Assembly (NCBI GenBank): GCA_946807835.1
Contig: OX327712.1
Span: forward strand, 14,278,001 to 14,342,000
Source of the DNA: Ailanthus altissimus
Lineage: Eukaryota > Streptophyta > Magnoliopsida > Sapindales > Simaroubaceae
Length of the DNA: 64,000 nt
Direction of reading: 5' to 3'
In this document: in pieces, positions 22,735 to 34,622 of the stretch
How positions within the stretch are numbered: position 1 is the stretch's first letter
Layout: the number at the start of each line of letters is the position of its first letter
The notes under the pieces: generated by a model
Database searches by the model: none
Seen by the model: only the letters and a program-made list of their open reading frames with translations
What the model was told of the DNA's origin: nothing
Made by a program: the position numbers and the translations under genes

Positions 22735-24400
22735 AAAAATATCATTTTCGTCCCTAATTTTATTTTTATATATCAACTTTGTCTTTTATTTTTTAATATA
22801 TACCATATTAGTTTTGCCGTTAAAAAGAAATCTGTTAAATGATTTATATTTTTGCTATTTTTATTGTAGTACCTTTGATGTGACAAATAAATATCTAAGG
22901 AAACAATTAAATAAAATATTTTTTATTTCTCTCCACCCAAATTTTAAACTTTCATTTCTCTTTTTCTCTCTCCTCACCCAACCCACAAAAAAAAAAAAAA
23001 AAAAAAAAAATTCTAAAACCAACCTTCTTTCTCATCTCTCTTTCTTCTTCTTCTCTTTCCCACCTCCCTTTTTAATAAGCTTCATCAACACCTTCAATCG
23101 GCTTCATCTCCACACTCTATCTTAGATTTACTGAAACATGATATGATGAAGGTGAAGAACAAATTTTATTGTATATACCAAATAATTATTAGTGTGATTA
23201 TTGTTTGAGATGAAGTATTTGACTCAGATTTGTCACATAGCTGAAATGTGATATGATGAAGGTGTTCAGTTGTAGCTTTCATATATGTTGCGGAGACTAG
23301 TTAGCTACATATAGTGAGAAACTTTTTTAAAATTCTCGATTCGTTTTGAGATTATTATGGAATATTCAAGTATTTATTCAATATGTGATCAATTCAATTC
23401 GCAAAAAATGGCATATCAAGTATTAATGAACAAACATAATATTGAAATAAAAGGTCAATTAGGGCGACAATTACCTATGAAGGTGGCCCTATATATGAGC
23501 CAATTGCATATCTTGTATTTTATCATAAAATTTATATAAAAAAATATTTATGACAAACTTTGTATAGTTATTGACTCTAACGTATTTTAGGTAAATTAGA
23601 GAGGGTGAAATTGAAAATTTTCAGAAGCAATTTGACAGTCAAAAATCATATCATTGCTGGCATTTTTGTAAATTTCTTGAAATCACAAAAACTCACTGTT
23701 TTTTACTATTTCATTTGATTTCTAATATTATCATAAGTCTCTATTAATAATCAAGTGATTATATTTTATCATGACAATTATTTATATATCTATAATAATC
23801 AAATAAAAATAAAATTAATTAAAAATTAATTTATTATTATTATATATGTTATATGAATATATGTCCATCTCATATATTCTTCGTTGAAGCTATAGTTTTT
23901 CACTTATTTTCAAACTTCCAAGTTAGGTTCAATCTTCAGTTTTCTTGTCCCAAATCAACACAAAATTATTATGTCTCTTTTCGGTAAAGAAATCTGAATC
24001 CCAAGGAGGAATATTAAGGGCAGCATACAAACTTGTTTCATCATCTCAAAACAACAGTTTGTTGATAAAGCCGATTGAAGAAAGAGATAAACAAGAGAAG
24101 AAGAAGAAGAAAGAGAGAGATGAGAAAGAAGGTTGGTTTTAAATTTTTTTTGTTGGAATGGAGGGAGGGAAAAGGAAAGGGAAACGTAAAAATTAAAAAC
24201 TAGGTGGGAGAAATAAAAATTATTTTAATTTTAAATTAAAACAAATACATGTTTAAATTTTTTTTTTTTGCTCTCAAAAACTAATTTTTAGACAATTTTT
24301 AATGGTAAGGACTAACATGATATATATTAAAAAATTAAAGATGGAGTTAATATATATCAACAAAATGAAGGACTATAATGACAATTTTATTTTTATAATT
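22735..24400. mobile_element. Long-TIR foldback element, ~1.7 kb
   Basis: Left arm about 22735-23110 and the reverse complement of about 24050-24400 share, in the same order: TTTTTTAATATATA, TTTTTATTTCTC, AAAACCAACCTTCTTTCTCA, TCTCTCTTTCTTCTTCTTC and CAATCGGCTT. Arms are ~350 bp around ~940 bp of non-coding DNA. A 24-base A run (22987-23010) sits in the left arm. Resembles non-autonomous MULE/foldback elements. Exact ends and target duplication not resolved. It begins about 300 bp past the bHLH stop codon. Confidence 0.7.
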
Positions 24401-25545
24401 TATATTGTATAAAATTTCCATAAATTTAAAATGTATAATAAAAAACTTGAAATATATATAAAAAAAAATAGACGGACAATATCGTAAAATAACTATACAA
24501 TAAGATATATTCACAAAAAAACATAAAAAGTGTTAAAATACAACCTTATAGTGAAAATTTTATAATATATATCAAATTAAAAATATTGTACCCTAAAGTA
24601 GATGTCCACTAATCTTACCCATTTTTTTTCGTAAAAAAAAAAAAGAATAAATTGATTAACTAACACTGAGAGGATGTAAATCCTCTAAAATAATCGGTTA
24701 TACACAGTTTTGGCATAGAACCATGTCAAATAAAATTCGAATGTGAACATAAGGCAAATTTAGCAAGTTCATGTGTTACCTTGTTTGACTCGCGGGAGGT
24801 AAATAAGACTTTACAAGAAGTAAATGAAGTCGTACACTCTAGAATATCATGAACAATCATACCAAGTTTAGAGACAGGCTGTCATATTAACTCTTACTAC
24901 TTTAACTTTAAGAAACTTGAATTTTTTATAGAAGGTTTTTATATTATATGTTGTTTTCTTTTAATGTGTTCAAGAATTTAATTTTAATGGGTGATGGCAG
25001 TATAATCCTTTGGCAAGTTTTAGTATTCTAAATGACAATGTCCAAGAAGAACTGAGGAAGTGTTATCCTTGCTAACATCAAATTAAGGAGGGATTAATTT
25101 TATATTGGATGCAATAAAAAAATTGTACAAACTTTGTTAAAAAAATGTAGATTGTATATTTTTATAACTTGTGAGACAAAAGCAAATCAATTATCAACTT
25201 TAATAACCGAGATTTACTGTGACAATCTGAGGAAGAGCAAGAAAGAGAAATTAGTTAGAAGAGTACTTAATAATACAAATAAGAAGATTATTCACAAAAA
25301 TCAACTTGGTATAAATATAACTAAAATAATTTTGGTGAGATATTGTAGGGTGTTAATAGCATCACTAGTGAAAATAAAATTCCATGTAATGGATAGAGAA
25401 ATATACCTTTTTTAAGCAATAATGTTTTTTAAATATTATTATTGAACTCTTATTATTAGAATTTTTAGAGTACATTATGAAATTTTTTTAAGTATTTTGT
25501 GAAAAATTTTCAATCACAAATAAATAAGAATAAAAAAAAAAAAAT
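24401..25545. other. Intergenic
   Basis: AT-rich DNA with no recognised gene. A 93-codon open frame at 25134-25415 has no recognisable domain and is Lys/Ile/Asn-rich, so it is treated as chance. Confidence 0.4.
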
Positions 25546-25549
25546 CATA

Positions 25550-26271
25550 CGATCAAGTGATAAACAATCACATATACCAAAAAAAGTATAAGCAATATAA
25601 ATAGTTCAGTAATAATTATTTATGTCCACGGTAGATTTTAAGATTCTAACTTATTTTATTTAATTCTTTTATATACAAAGAACTCCCATAAGAGATTAAA
25701 AAATATCCAATAGCTCAGAGTTTTTAAAGATTTATATTACACTATATTGTATATTCAAATCACTCCAATGTGACCTAAACTCTCTATTGTCTCTTTTGTT
25801 GATGTTTTTAATGCTTTATAAATTCTAAAAGATTATAAGAGGTTAATTGGTGTTTACAAGATCTTAAATTTTTTTATTTTTAATTAGAATAAGAGTCCTT
25901 ATATTGTAGAAGTCTAAAACTGACTTTATGACACATTTCTATCCAAAAATAGAATTTTCTTGAATAGGTAGTGTTGTGGCGAGACAAGGCAAAATTGCGG
26001 TAAATACGTAATTTTGCGGTGAATACGTGATTTTGTCTAAGTCGTAGCAAGAAGAACCCTGCACTGAGGCATTGTGGCTATTGTTCTTGGCGTCGCAACA
26101 AGCCTGTTTGGCTAGGTCTTCTCTTGCCCTTTTATGTCCTTCCTTACATCTGATATCCATTTCGACCCTTACTCATCCATTCAACGTGTTTTTGACCTTA
26201 TTTCAATTTCTCTTTAGTTTCTAACTCAAAATTAAACTTATATTTAGTTTTGAATCACTAAATTTATAACA
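25550..26271 (-). mobile_element. LTR fragment, same superfamily as the 38.99-kb LTR
   Basis: On the minus strand it begins TGTTATAAATTTAGTGATTC, like the starts of the LTRs at 29.8, 39.6 and 61.97 kb. It keeps the order of shared blocks (AACTCAAAATTAAACTTAT, AAGAGTCCTTAT, TCCACGGTAGATT). Its 3' end is poorly defined, and no target duplication or partner was found. Confidence 0.6.
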
Positions 26272-26341
26272 GTTATAAATTGAAATTTTTGGACTATGCA
26301 ATTCTCAAGTTTTTGTGTTCGAATAGTTACTTTTTGGCTTT

Positions 26342-27120
26342 TATTAAAAAATTGGTGATTCAACAATTTTGGTTGGACAAAAATTGAAATGAATACCAAA
26401 GTGGAGAGTCATAAGAAGTCTAAAACGGGCGGAATATGTATAGAGAAGTATAGGACATGTGGGACATGAAGGAGGAAGCAAAACGGGACTTGAAGACGCG
26501 AAGGAAGCGAAGAAAATGCGGGATAGGCGCTGCCAGGGCTGAGCGCTAGGGTGCCTAGGACAACACCCCAGCACCGCGGCGCCAAACGCGTCAGTTGTCC
26601 ATTTTGGTTCAGGATTTTAAGTTTTGGAAAGTTTTGGATTTTCAAAATAAGTGAACTCTTATTCCAACAAAGAATAGGGTTAGTAGGCACGAAATACACC
26701 TTATATAAACACTTATAAACTCTTTAATTGAGATAAAACATGAAGAGAGACTCTAAGAGAGGGGAAGAACTGGGTAGACACTAAGTGTTTGTGTACGCTA
26801 GGGTGATCATTGTTCGTGGTAGAGTAAGGGTTCACTAAACATTAAGTTCTTTTGAAGGTTTTTCAAATTGAGTTTTCTATATAAAATTTTTAGGGAGTTA
26901 ATAAGAGAGACTAGGATCATTGGATCCACCGTAGACGTAGGCAATTGGCCGAACTACATAAGATTGTATTGTGCTCTTTTATATTCTGCTTTGGATTCTT
27001 GCTATTTTGCTTGATTAACAGGTTATTCTGCTGTGTAAAAAGGTTAGGATTCTAAATTAAACTTAAGATTTTTCGCTTCAACATAACCTCGAGAGGGAGA
27101 AGGCGTTTCCTCCCTTAATA
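26342..27120 (+). mobile_element. Solo LTR A with GCTTT target duplication
   Basis: Runs from TATTAAAAAATTGG (TG decayed to TA) to CTCCCTTAATA, flanked by GCTTT at 26337-26341 and 27121-27125. It matches the LTR at 28995-29845 in reverse orientation along most of its length. TATA-like CTTATATAAACAC near 26700. No internal domains on either side, so it is a solo LTR made by recombination between the two LTRs of a former element. Confidence 0.85.
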
Positions 27121-27125
27121 GCTTT

Positions 27126-28989
27126 CATTCAATTGAATAATTTTGATCCTTATAAATTTTAAACTTTTAAATTGAATAATTAATGTGACATGTATGTATA
27201 GTATCATTTATTACAAGCTAAATGTTTAACACCAAGTCACAGCATAGTCTATTACATGATACTTACCTGTCCATTCTGATTAATCGGGCACCAAATTTCA
27301 TACTATATTAACCGAAACAAAGAGACCCTTAGTGCCGTTGACATTGCAAACAGATGAACCTAGGTTGAAAATTAAAGAGTGTCATCTTACATAAACTGAA
27401 ATGTCCGAAGTCAGCTATAAACATTATGAATTTTTACAATATTTGTTTTAAACCTATTTTCTGTAAGCTGACCTAGAAGCTAATCAAATGGTTTTCTAGA
27501 ATAGATTTGCATATGGACTTTTAAGTGGAATCACGCGAATATCGTACTGAATCGAATCCTGATGCTCAGACCATTCTGTCATGTTCTTAGTTTATATTAT
27601 TATTATGAAGCAAAATGATAGTTTAAAATCAACTCAACGATTCTGAAAGATTTTTGTACTTAAATTCGACAAATTGTTAAATGCAGTTGTGGTTTGCAAT
27701 GATAAGAAAAATGACTACAAAAAAGAAAATAATCGCGCGGCGATACGGTGGGTGCAAGACACTTCCAATGACCTTTTTTTTTGGTAACATCTTCCAATGC
27801 CATTTTAAATTATAATTTTGAGTGTTGTTGTCACGACCTTTGATTTTTTTAATATGCAATTTCAACTGCTCCATACTAATTCCACGATATTTAACTTAGG
27901 ATATGTGATGACAGAACCTTTACAAATTAACAATCAGAGAAAAAAAAAATGGCTCTCGATGTACCAAAATGGCAACTGCAGGAAAAGTCTCTAGAACTTG
28001 GAATTTTGGAGAGTGAGAATCGGCAAAAGACTTTCTTAACAATCTTAGTTTCATAAATGTCTTACTGTTTCCGGGGTTTTCTTTTTCTTTTGAATGAATT
28101 CTATTCCCTTACTATACTCTTCCATCAACTTCTCCTCTACAGTTTGCTATTTCCACTTTATAATAATTAAACCTTTAAATTTTATATAATACTTCTCTGC
28201 AAAATATAGTTGTAGAATCATAAATTACCAAAAAAATAATTTATTTAATTAATAATAAAAAATTTATTAAGAGTACATTTGTAATTATACCAAGTTTATG
28301 GGCCTCCTCTTATCATAAATAGAGAATCTAAGGAGCTTGAGGTAATGAATACAATTCATTTTTCACAAAATCACTCTCTCTAGAAATCACTAATATCTCT
28401 CTATCATCTATTTACTAATTTTTTTTTGAGAACTATGAATCAATGAAACTTAAGAATCTCCAATAGTCTATAAATTAAAATTTGAACTCTTCAAAGTTAA
28501 TCGTTATAGTTTTATGATAGTATGTTATTTTTATAATGAAAAAATTAAGAGTATGATATTTTTATAATGAGAAAACTAAGTTTTATAAAAGTATAATTAT
28601 TGGATAAGTCAATGAATGGAATTAAACAAAAACATATTAGCACCATAGACTAAAACCTTCATAATTTAACAATTATTTTTTTTTTGTTATTTGACAAGTC
28701 AATGGTAAAATTAACAAAAATATATTGGTGTCTTAGAGTAAGACTTACATAATTTAACAATAGTTTTTTTTTAATATATTGCTGTCTTGACTATTTCTTA
28801 AAAAAATCAAAATATATGTATATACAGTTATCATTTTTCAGAATTTATAACTAATACCATCGCGGAGAAATTTTTTTTTTTCTCATATAAGGGAGAACGC
28901 AATAAATTGTAAAAATAAATTGCAAGTCATTTTATGTGATAGGCGATAATATATGAAAATGGTAAAGTGGTAATCGGCTTTGTGAAAAC
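27126..28989. other. Intergenic between two inverted solo LTRs
   Basis: No gene recognised. A diverged direct duplication of about 85 bp lies at 28605-28690 and 28693-28772 (AAGTCAATGR...ATAATTTAACAATA). The rest is AT-rich. Confidence 0.45.
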
Positions 28990-28994
28990 GAATT

Positions 28995-29845
28995 TGTTAA
29001 GGGAGGAAATGCCCTTCTTCCTTTCGAGATTATATTGAAGTGAAGAACTCAAAATTCAACTTACAACCCTAACCTCTTTGCGCAACAGAATAACCTATTA
29101 ATCAAGAAAAATAGCAAGAATCCAAAGCAGAATATAAAAGAGCACAACACAATCTTACGTAGTTCGGCCAATTGCCTAAGTTTACGGTAGATCCAAAGAT
29201 CCTAGTCTCTCTTATTATAACTCCCTAGAGATTTTATAAGGAAAATCCAATTTGAAAAACCCTCAAAAGGACCTAATTTTTAGTGAACTCTTACTCTACC
29301 ACGAACAATGATCACCCAAACGACGGTTCCACCATAGCGCACACAAGCATTTAGTGTCTACCCAGTTCTTCCCCTCTCTTAGAGTCTTTCTTAATGCTTA
29401 ATCTTAACTAAATGATTTACAAGTGTTTATATAGAGTGTATTTCGTGCCTACTAACCCTATTCCTTGTTGGAGTAAGAGTCCACTTGTTTTGGAAGTCCA
29501 AAACTTCCTAAAACTCGAAATTTGAATGAAAAACTGACTTTTGACGCTTTTGGCGCTGCGGCGCTCCTCCCTGGGCGCAGCAGCGCTGGGCATTATCGCG
29601 CCCATCGTCGCGGCGCTGGGCTTCTGTAATGGGCGTTGCGGCGCTCAGCCTTGGGCTCCGCAGCACTCATGCTTGGCAGCTCTTCCCACGTTTTCTTCAC
29701 TTCTTTCGCTTCTCCCTTTGTGTCTCACACGTCCTAGACTTCTTTATACGTGTCCCACATGTTCTAAAATTTTTATGACTTTTCATTTTGGTATTTATCT
29801 CATTTCTTGTCTAACCAAGATTATTGAATCACTAATTTTCTAACA
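28995..29845 (-). mobile_element. Solo LTR B with GAATT target duplication
   Basis: Minus strand runs from TGTTAGAAAATTAGTG to TCCTCCCTTAACA, flanked by exact GAATT at 28990-28994 and 29846-29850. Inverted copy of solo LTR A. It includes a GC-rich segment (29545-29670) with repeated GCGGCGCT-type words and a TATA-like CTCTATATAAACAC on the minus strand near 29430. No internal sequence is attached. Confidence 0.9.
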
Positions 29846-29850
29846 GAATT

Positions 29851-30239
29851 ATTAATATTCTGAGAGGTGTTTTAATATTTAAAGTGCCTTAGCTTTATAT
29901 TTAATATTTTGTTTATTTATAGTATGTTATTAAAACAATTTGTTGGTGAGTTAAGCTTTTAATTTTTATGTCTAATTTTTGACTTATTTTATTTTATATG
30001 TTATATGTTTAATTATTATTTATATTATGTCTATACTTATTGTATGTTATATTATAATTCTTATAAGTATACTCAATGGTTGTTGTTAAGTTAAGTTAGA
30101 TCTTCTACATCAAAAGATGTGTACAAAAAATCTTTATTAGTTATGTTTTTATTTCTCAAGGTCATATTTATAATGTTTAATATTATGTTTATTCTTTTAA
30201 TTGTATCTACAACTTAAAGCTTATAAAAGTAAAATAAAT
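29851..30239. other. AT-rich flank of the Copia relic
   Basis: No LTR or PBS recognised here, so the 5' end of the following Copia relic is missing or unrecognisable. Confidence 0.4.
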
Positions 30240-31292
30240 AAGTTAGAACCTATAGATTCTCCAAGAGAATTTAAAAGAAAGATATGACATCAAAATAGGG
30301 CATGAGTGGATGAATCTAAGATTGTCGAATTTTAGAACTATTGCTGAATGTAATTATGCTCTGTTCAGAATTAACGCACACATGAAATTGTATGGCAAGA
30401 AAGTTACAGAACAAGGAATATTAGAAAAGATATTTTTTTTACTTTTTATGCATTCTATAACATAGTATCGTGGTCATCGATTTAAAAACTACTCAGAATT
30501 AATTTTATGTCTTCCATTTACTGGATAAAATAATGAGTTTTTATTAAAAAATTATGAATTATTTCTAACTGGTTCTCAACTATTTCTTAAAGCGAATGCA
30601 ATACTTATAACAAAGTTTCACATGGTCTTGGAGGCGGGAGAGGGCACGATTATCACCCTCACAGTGGCTATAAATACCCAAGATGAAGGAACACCATAAA
30701 GGTAAAAAACTAAGACAAAGACAATAGTTTAGAGAGTAAATTCTCTAAAACTTATGAAAATATTTGTTATGGCATAAAATGATACTAGTCATGTCTATGT
30801 CATACTCTAACGCATGTAATTAAACTTTATAAGACATTTGTTAAGGAAAAGGAAAATACGTGGAGAAAAATTTTATTAATGACTTAATCCTGTAAACCTT
30901 ACTCATTTAGGTGTCTTCAATTTTTTGGAGATAAAAAAGGGAACGCCGATCATTTGCTTGATAACAAAAATATGCATTAAGCTTTAATTAATATATGTAT
31001 ATTAGGCTTTTTTGTTCTATTTATATGAAATATAACCTTTTTTAATACTGATAAAGAATGTAACATTTTATATGAATGAAATAAAAGTGTAACTTTTTGC
31101 AATATATTATCTTATTGTTTAACATGAAATTTTATTTAATATAAAGAATGGCTTTTAGATATGAATTATCTACTCTAGAAAGGAAAGTTAGGGAACTCTG
31201 TTTGGTTAACAATGTAACTACTATTTTTTGAGATAAGAAATATTTCTCAAAATTAACAATGATTGAGATAAATGTCAAACTATATCATGTTT

Positions 31293-34105
31293 TATAGATC
31301 TGATGGTAGACTTTGAAAGAGCAAGTATTTTGTTAAAAAGTGAAAGAAAGTTACATATCAATGATGCTTTGTATAGAGGTAAATCAAAAGTTCTACTTAA
31401 TTTTAGAGATATCTGCTAAAATAGATATTATATTATGACTTTAAATGAGAATTATGAAAAATATCTTTGCATTACTTCCAATATTTTAGACAAGAAATGC
31501 ATACTTGAAAAGCTTTTTACTTTATCATTTGGTTTGTATTATGCAATCATAAATTTAATTTATCAAGTCTTTTAAATCTGATTGAAGGCTCTAGAAGAGC
31601 AAGTGTCTTGTTAGTAAGTGAAAGAAAATTATATGTGTTGGGATTTGTGCCAACATGCTATCCCATTGTTGTATGAATATTTTATTTTATAATTTATATA
31701 GTACATTATTTGTTAAATCGCTAATTATAATTACTAAATAATTCATTGCTTGTGATGCTATAGACATTATATGATCTAAAGGGGTTCAGATTTGGTATAA
31801 AGAAGTCTAGATCAATGCTAAGAGTTAGCATCACTGAAAATAATAAATGCTAAAGAGTTAGTATATTATAATAATCAGTGAAGTCTAAAAGTTAGAATTT
31901 TGTCTGTAATAGTACAAAGACCTGATAATATGTTAGTAATAACATAATTGCAAGAGTTGCAATAGGTGCTAAGAAATGTTATTATGCAAGTCTATTCTCA
32001 AATTATATGTTCTTGGTCTTAATTCACTGATGCAAGTCTGTTAGTGAAATAATTGTACATAGACCAGTGTATACTAGATGGTATAGATGGTTGTTCTTAG
32101 TTGACCATGGACTTACTGGAAGTTCGTATAGTATATAGGTGTTCAATAAGGACTGAATACTGAACAGACTCAACAAGGACCCCAATAGATATCCTATGAA
32201 GCCGTCAATGGAAGAACATCTCAAGTTGAGTAGTATATGTGGTCCTTTGACCTAAGTACTAGGGTGGGCTTGTAAGTGATCAATCATACTTTGGTTTCAC
32301 ACATGTCACAAACCTTTCATGGTGTGACCGCTGAGTGTCGCTGGGTATGGTTTGATGCTTATGGAGTCCGGTGTATATAGATATAGAATCTATCAGCTCA
32401 CATAGATGAGTTATATATCCGGATGCTCAAAGACTATATCTTAGAAAGTCTTATGGCCATAAGCAACAAACCCAGGAAAAGAGTTTTCTACATGGTTAAA
32501 CAATATTGTAAAAGCATTTATATATATTGTTTATTAAGGTACGTGTCTGGAGATAAGTTCACGGATGAGTACATAGGAATTTGACAGTAGTGATCTATAT
32601 CTCTGCTTTTCTAGGATATAAGTGGTAGAAAGATTATTCATATGCACTATGACCTCAACTTGTATGGTCTACTGCACTGATTTGTAATATTCGTGAAGTG
32701 TGCGTGGGGCATTGATCTCGGACTTGCAGAATAGTTCTGTTTGATAAGTCGGGAGTGGACCTAGAGAGTCTCTCAATATGAAGTGTACTCATTGTGCACT
32801 GGGCAGCGTATCGGATTGAATAGTTCAATCTAGAAAATTCCAGCAAACCAAAAATTTACTTCGTTTTTTCTCCAGCCGTGCACGTGTCAAAACTTAAGAG
32901 TTAAGTACATCAATTAGTTATTGACCAATAAGATGTTGGCACAAGGCACATTATGAGCCAATTATTGTTTGACTTAAAAATTATCAAAATACCCTTATTT
33001 GTTGGACAAATAATAATATTATTTTATTCATTAAAATGTTTATTGAATAAAATAATAATAATAATATATGATATTATTATTTAATTAAAGTCAGACAATT
33101 CATTTTTTTATATTTAAATTGACATGTGTTTCTACCATAATTTAATAAGATTAAATCATTTATTTACTATTAATTAAATATTATAATAAAAGTAAATGGG
33201 TGGCACTTGTAAATGGTAGGCCTTAAATGTCACTTGCAAATGAAAAAGAGTTTTTCATTTTGGCCAAGATTTTGGCTAAGTTCATCCAAATTATTTTTTA
33301 TTTTATTTTATTTATTGTAAACAATAATAAACAAATTACTAATGGCAAATATTGACCATTATAATAAATGTCATTATGTGAGATAATGGAGTAAAAAATG
33401 ATTAATAATTAAAAGAGCAATATGTTGCTCAATATTGTCGGGTAAAAATTGGCCGAGGCATTAGTGGGAATTGTAAAGAGAATTGAAAGGCTAAATGTTA
33501 GGAAATTCTCTCAAGTGTTGAGAGAGCAAAAAATTCGATATTTTCATTTTTTCTCTACCATTTCTTTGGTCACCTATACTACAAGGTAGAAATAAGGATT
33601 CAAGAGTTGAATCATTTACTAGAAAAACTGCTATTCTAACTTCCCTAAGCCCACCGTGTTGAGGAACTAGAATTGTGAACGGGTATCTTCATGGCGGGTA
33701 CTTCGGTTCGATCAAAAATCAAAGGCTCGACAAGGTACTATTTCTCAATCTTGATGTATTTTACATTTATGAGATAACATGTAAAATTTAGTTGTGTTAG
33801 TCATTAAGAATTTTGTATTCTGCTCATCCGCTGCGCTTATATGTATGTGATACATATGTTATATTTGAATGATAGACACATACTCACATGCATGCACCTT
33901 AAGTTTTAAAATCACCCACAATATGCAGGCATATTAAAAGAAATCTGCTTAGTTTTGAAAATATTAATTGAAATAGATATCATATTAAGACTTTAAATGA
34001 GAATAAAGTTGAATATCTTAGCATTGCTTCCAACGTCTCAGACAAGAAATGCATATTTGAAAAGTTTCATTTTTTATCATCTGGTTTGTATTATGCAATC
34101 ATAAA
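31293..34105 (+). repeat. ~260-bp tandem duplication in the Copia relic
   Basis: The segment from the ATCTGATKG...GAAAGAGCAAG word to TTGTATTATGCAATCATAAAT occurs at about 31293-31555 and again at 31573-31635 plus 33921-34110. The second copy is split by solo LTR E, so the duplication is older than that insertion. Confidence 0.75.
31636..33920 (+). mobile_element. Solo LTR E (2285 bp) with ATATG target duplication
   Basis: From TGTTGGGATTTGTGCC to ATCACCCACA, flanked by exact ATATG at 31631-31635 and 33921-33925, inside the Copia relic. The same LTR family is present at 53247-55271, where it has a PBS, and at the right edge of the window in reverse. No coding region; open frames inside are chance. 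Confidence 0.92.
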
Positions 34106-34622
34106 TTCAATTGAAAGCTACGCACTAATGAAAGCTATAGCATGATTGCCTTAGTAATCTAGGATTAACATTGATGTAATAGATCATTAATAATTCTAAC
34201 GTACACTCATCAAAGTATATGAAGATTCTATTGTCTAATGAGAATATTTGTATAGCTTGCTCATAAGACAAACTTATAGTAGACCATCCATTCTAAGATT
34301 GGTCTAGAATCTCTATTATTTTCATAAATTATTCAAGGATATATTTGTGGACCAATCTATCCACCTATTGGATCTTTTGCCTATTTTATAGTTTTAATTA
34401 ATGCATTTGTATGGTGGTTCTATGTTTGTTTACTGTTTACACGAAGTATTGCATTCACTAGATTACTTGCATAGATCTTTAGGTTAAAGACACAATAACA
34501 AGCCTACCTAATTAAAACTATACATTTAGATAGTTATAGTAAGTTTACATGTAAAATATTTGATGGCTATTATACATTAGTGAGAATCAATTTAGAATAT
34601 CCTGTATCATATGTTTACACAA

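Larger units (their letters stand above)
30240..34622 (+). pseudogene. Copia gag-PR-INT relic, plus strand, split by solo LTR E
   Basis: Translated fragments match plant Copia order. Gag (about 30330-30680: ELFRINAHMKLYGKKVTE-like, then NYSEL and NNEF words), a degenerate zinc-knuckle zone near 30760, protease flank (about 31190-31270: DKKYFSKLTMIEINV), pre-integrase (31310-31560), and an integrase stretch at about 34200-34620. Many stops and frame changes. The pre-integrase segment occurs twice. A 2.3-kb solo LTR (31636-33920) interrupts the second copy. The relic ends in mid-integrase at 34622 against an opposite-strand Copia relic. No RT or RNase H seen. Confidence 0.8.

Noticed and set aside
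22987..23010. Poly(A) tail of a processed retrogene or LINE
   Set aside because: It lies within the arm of an inverted-repeat element and no coding sequence precedes it.
26342..29845. A single retroelement bounded by LTRs A and B
   Set aside because: LTRs of one element are direct repeats; these are inverted and each has its own target duplication, with no coding DNA between.
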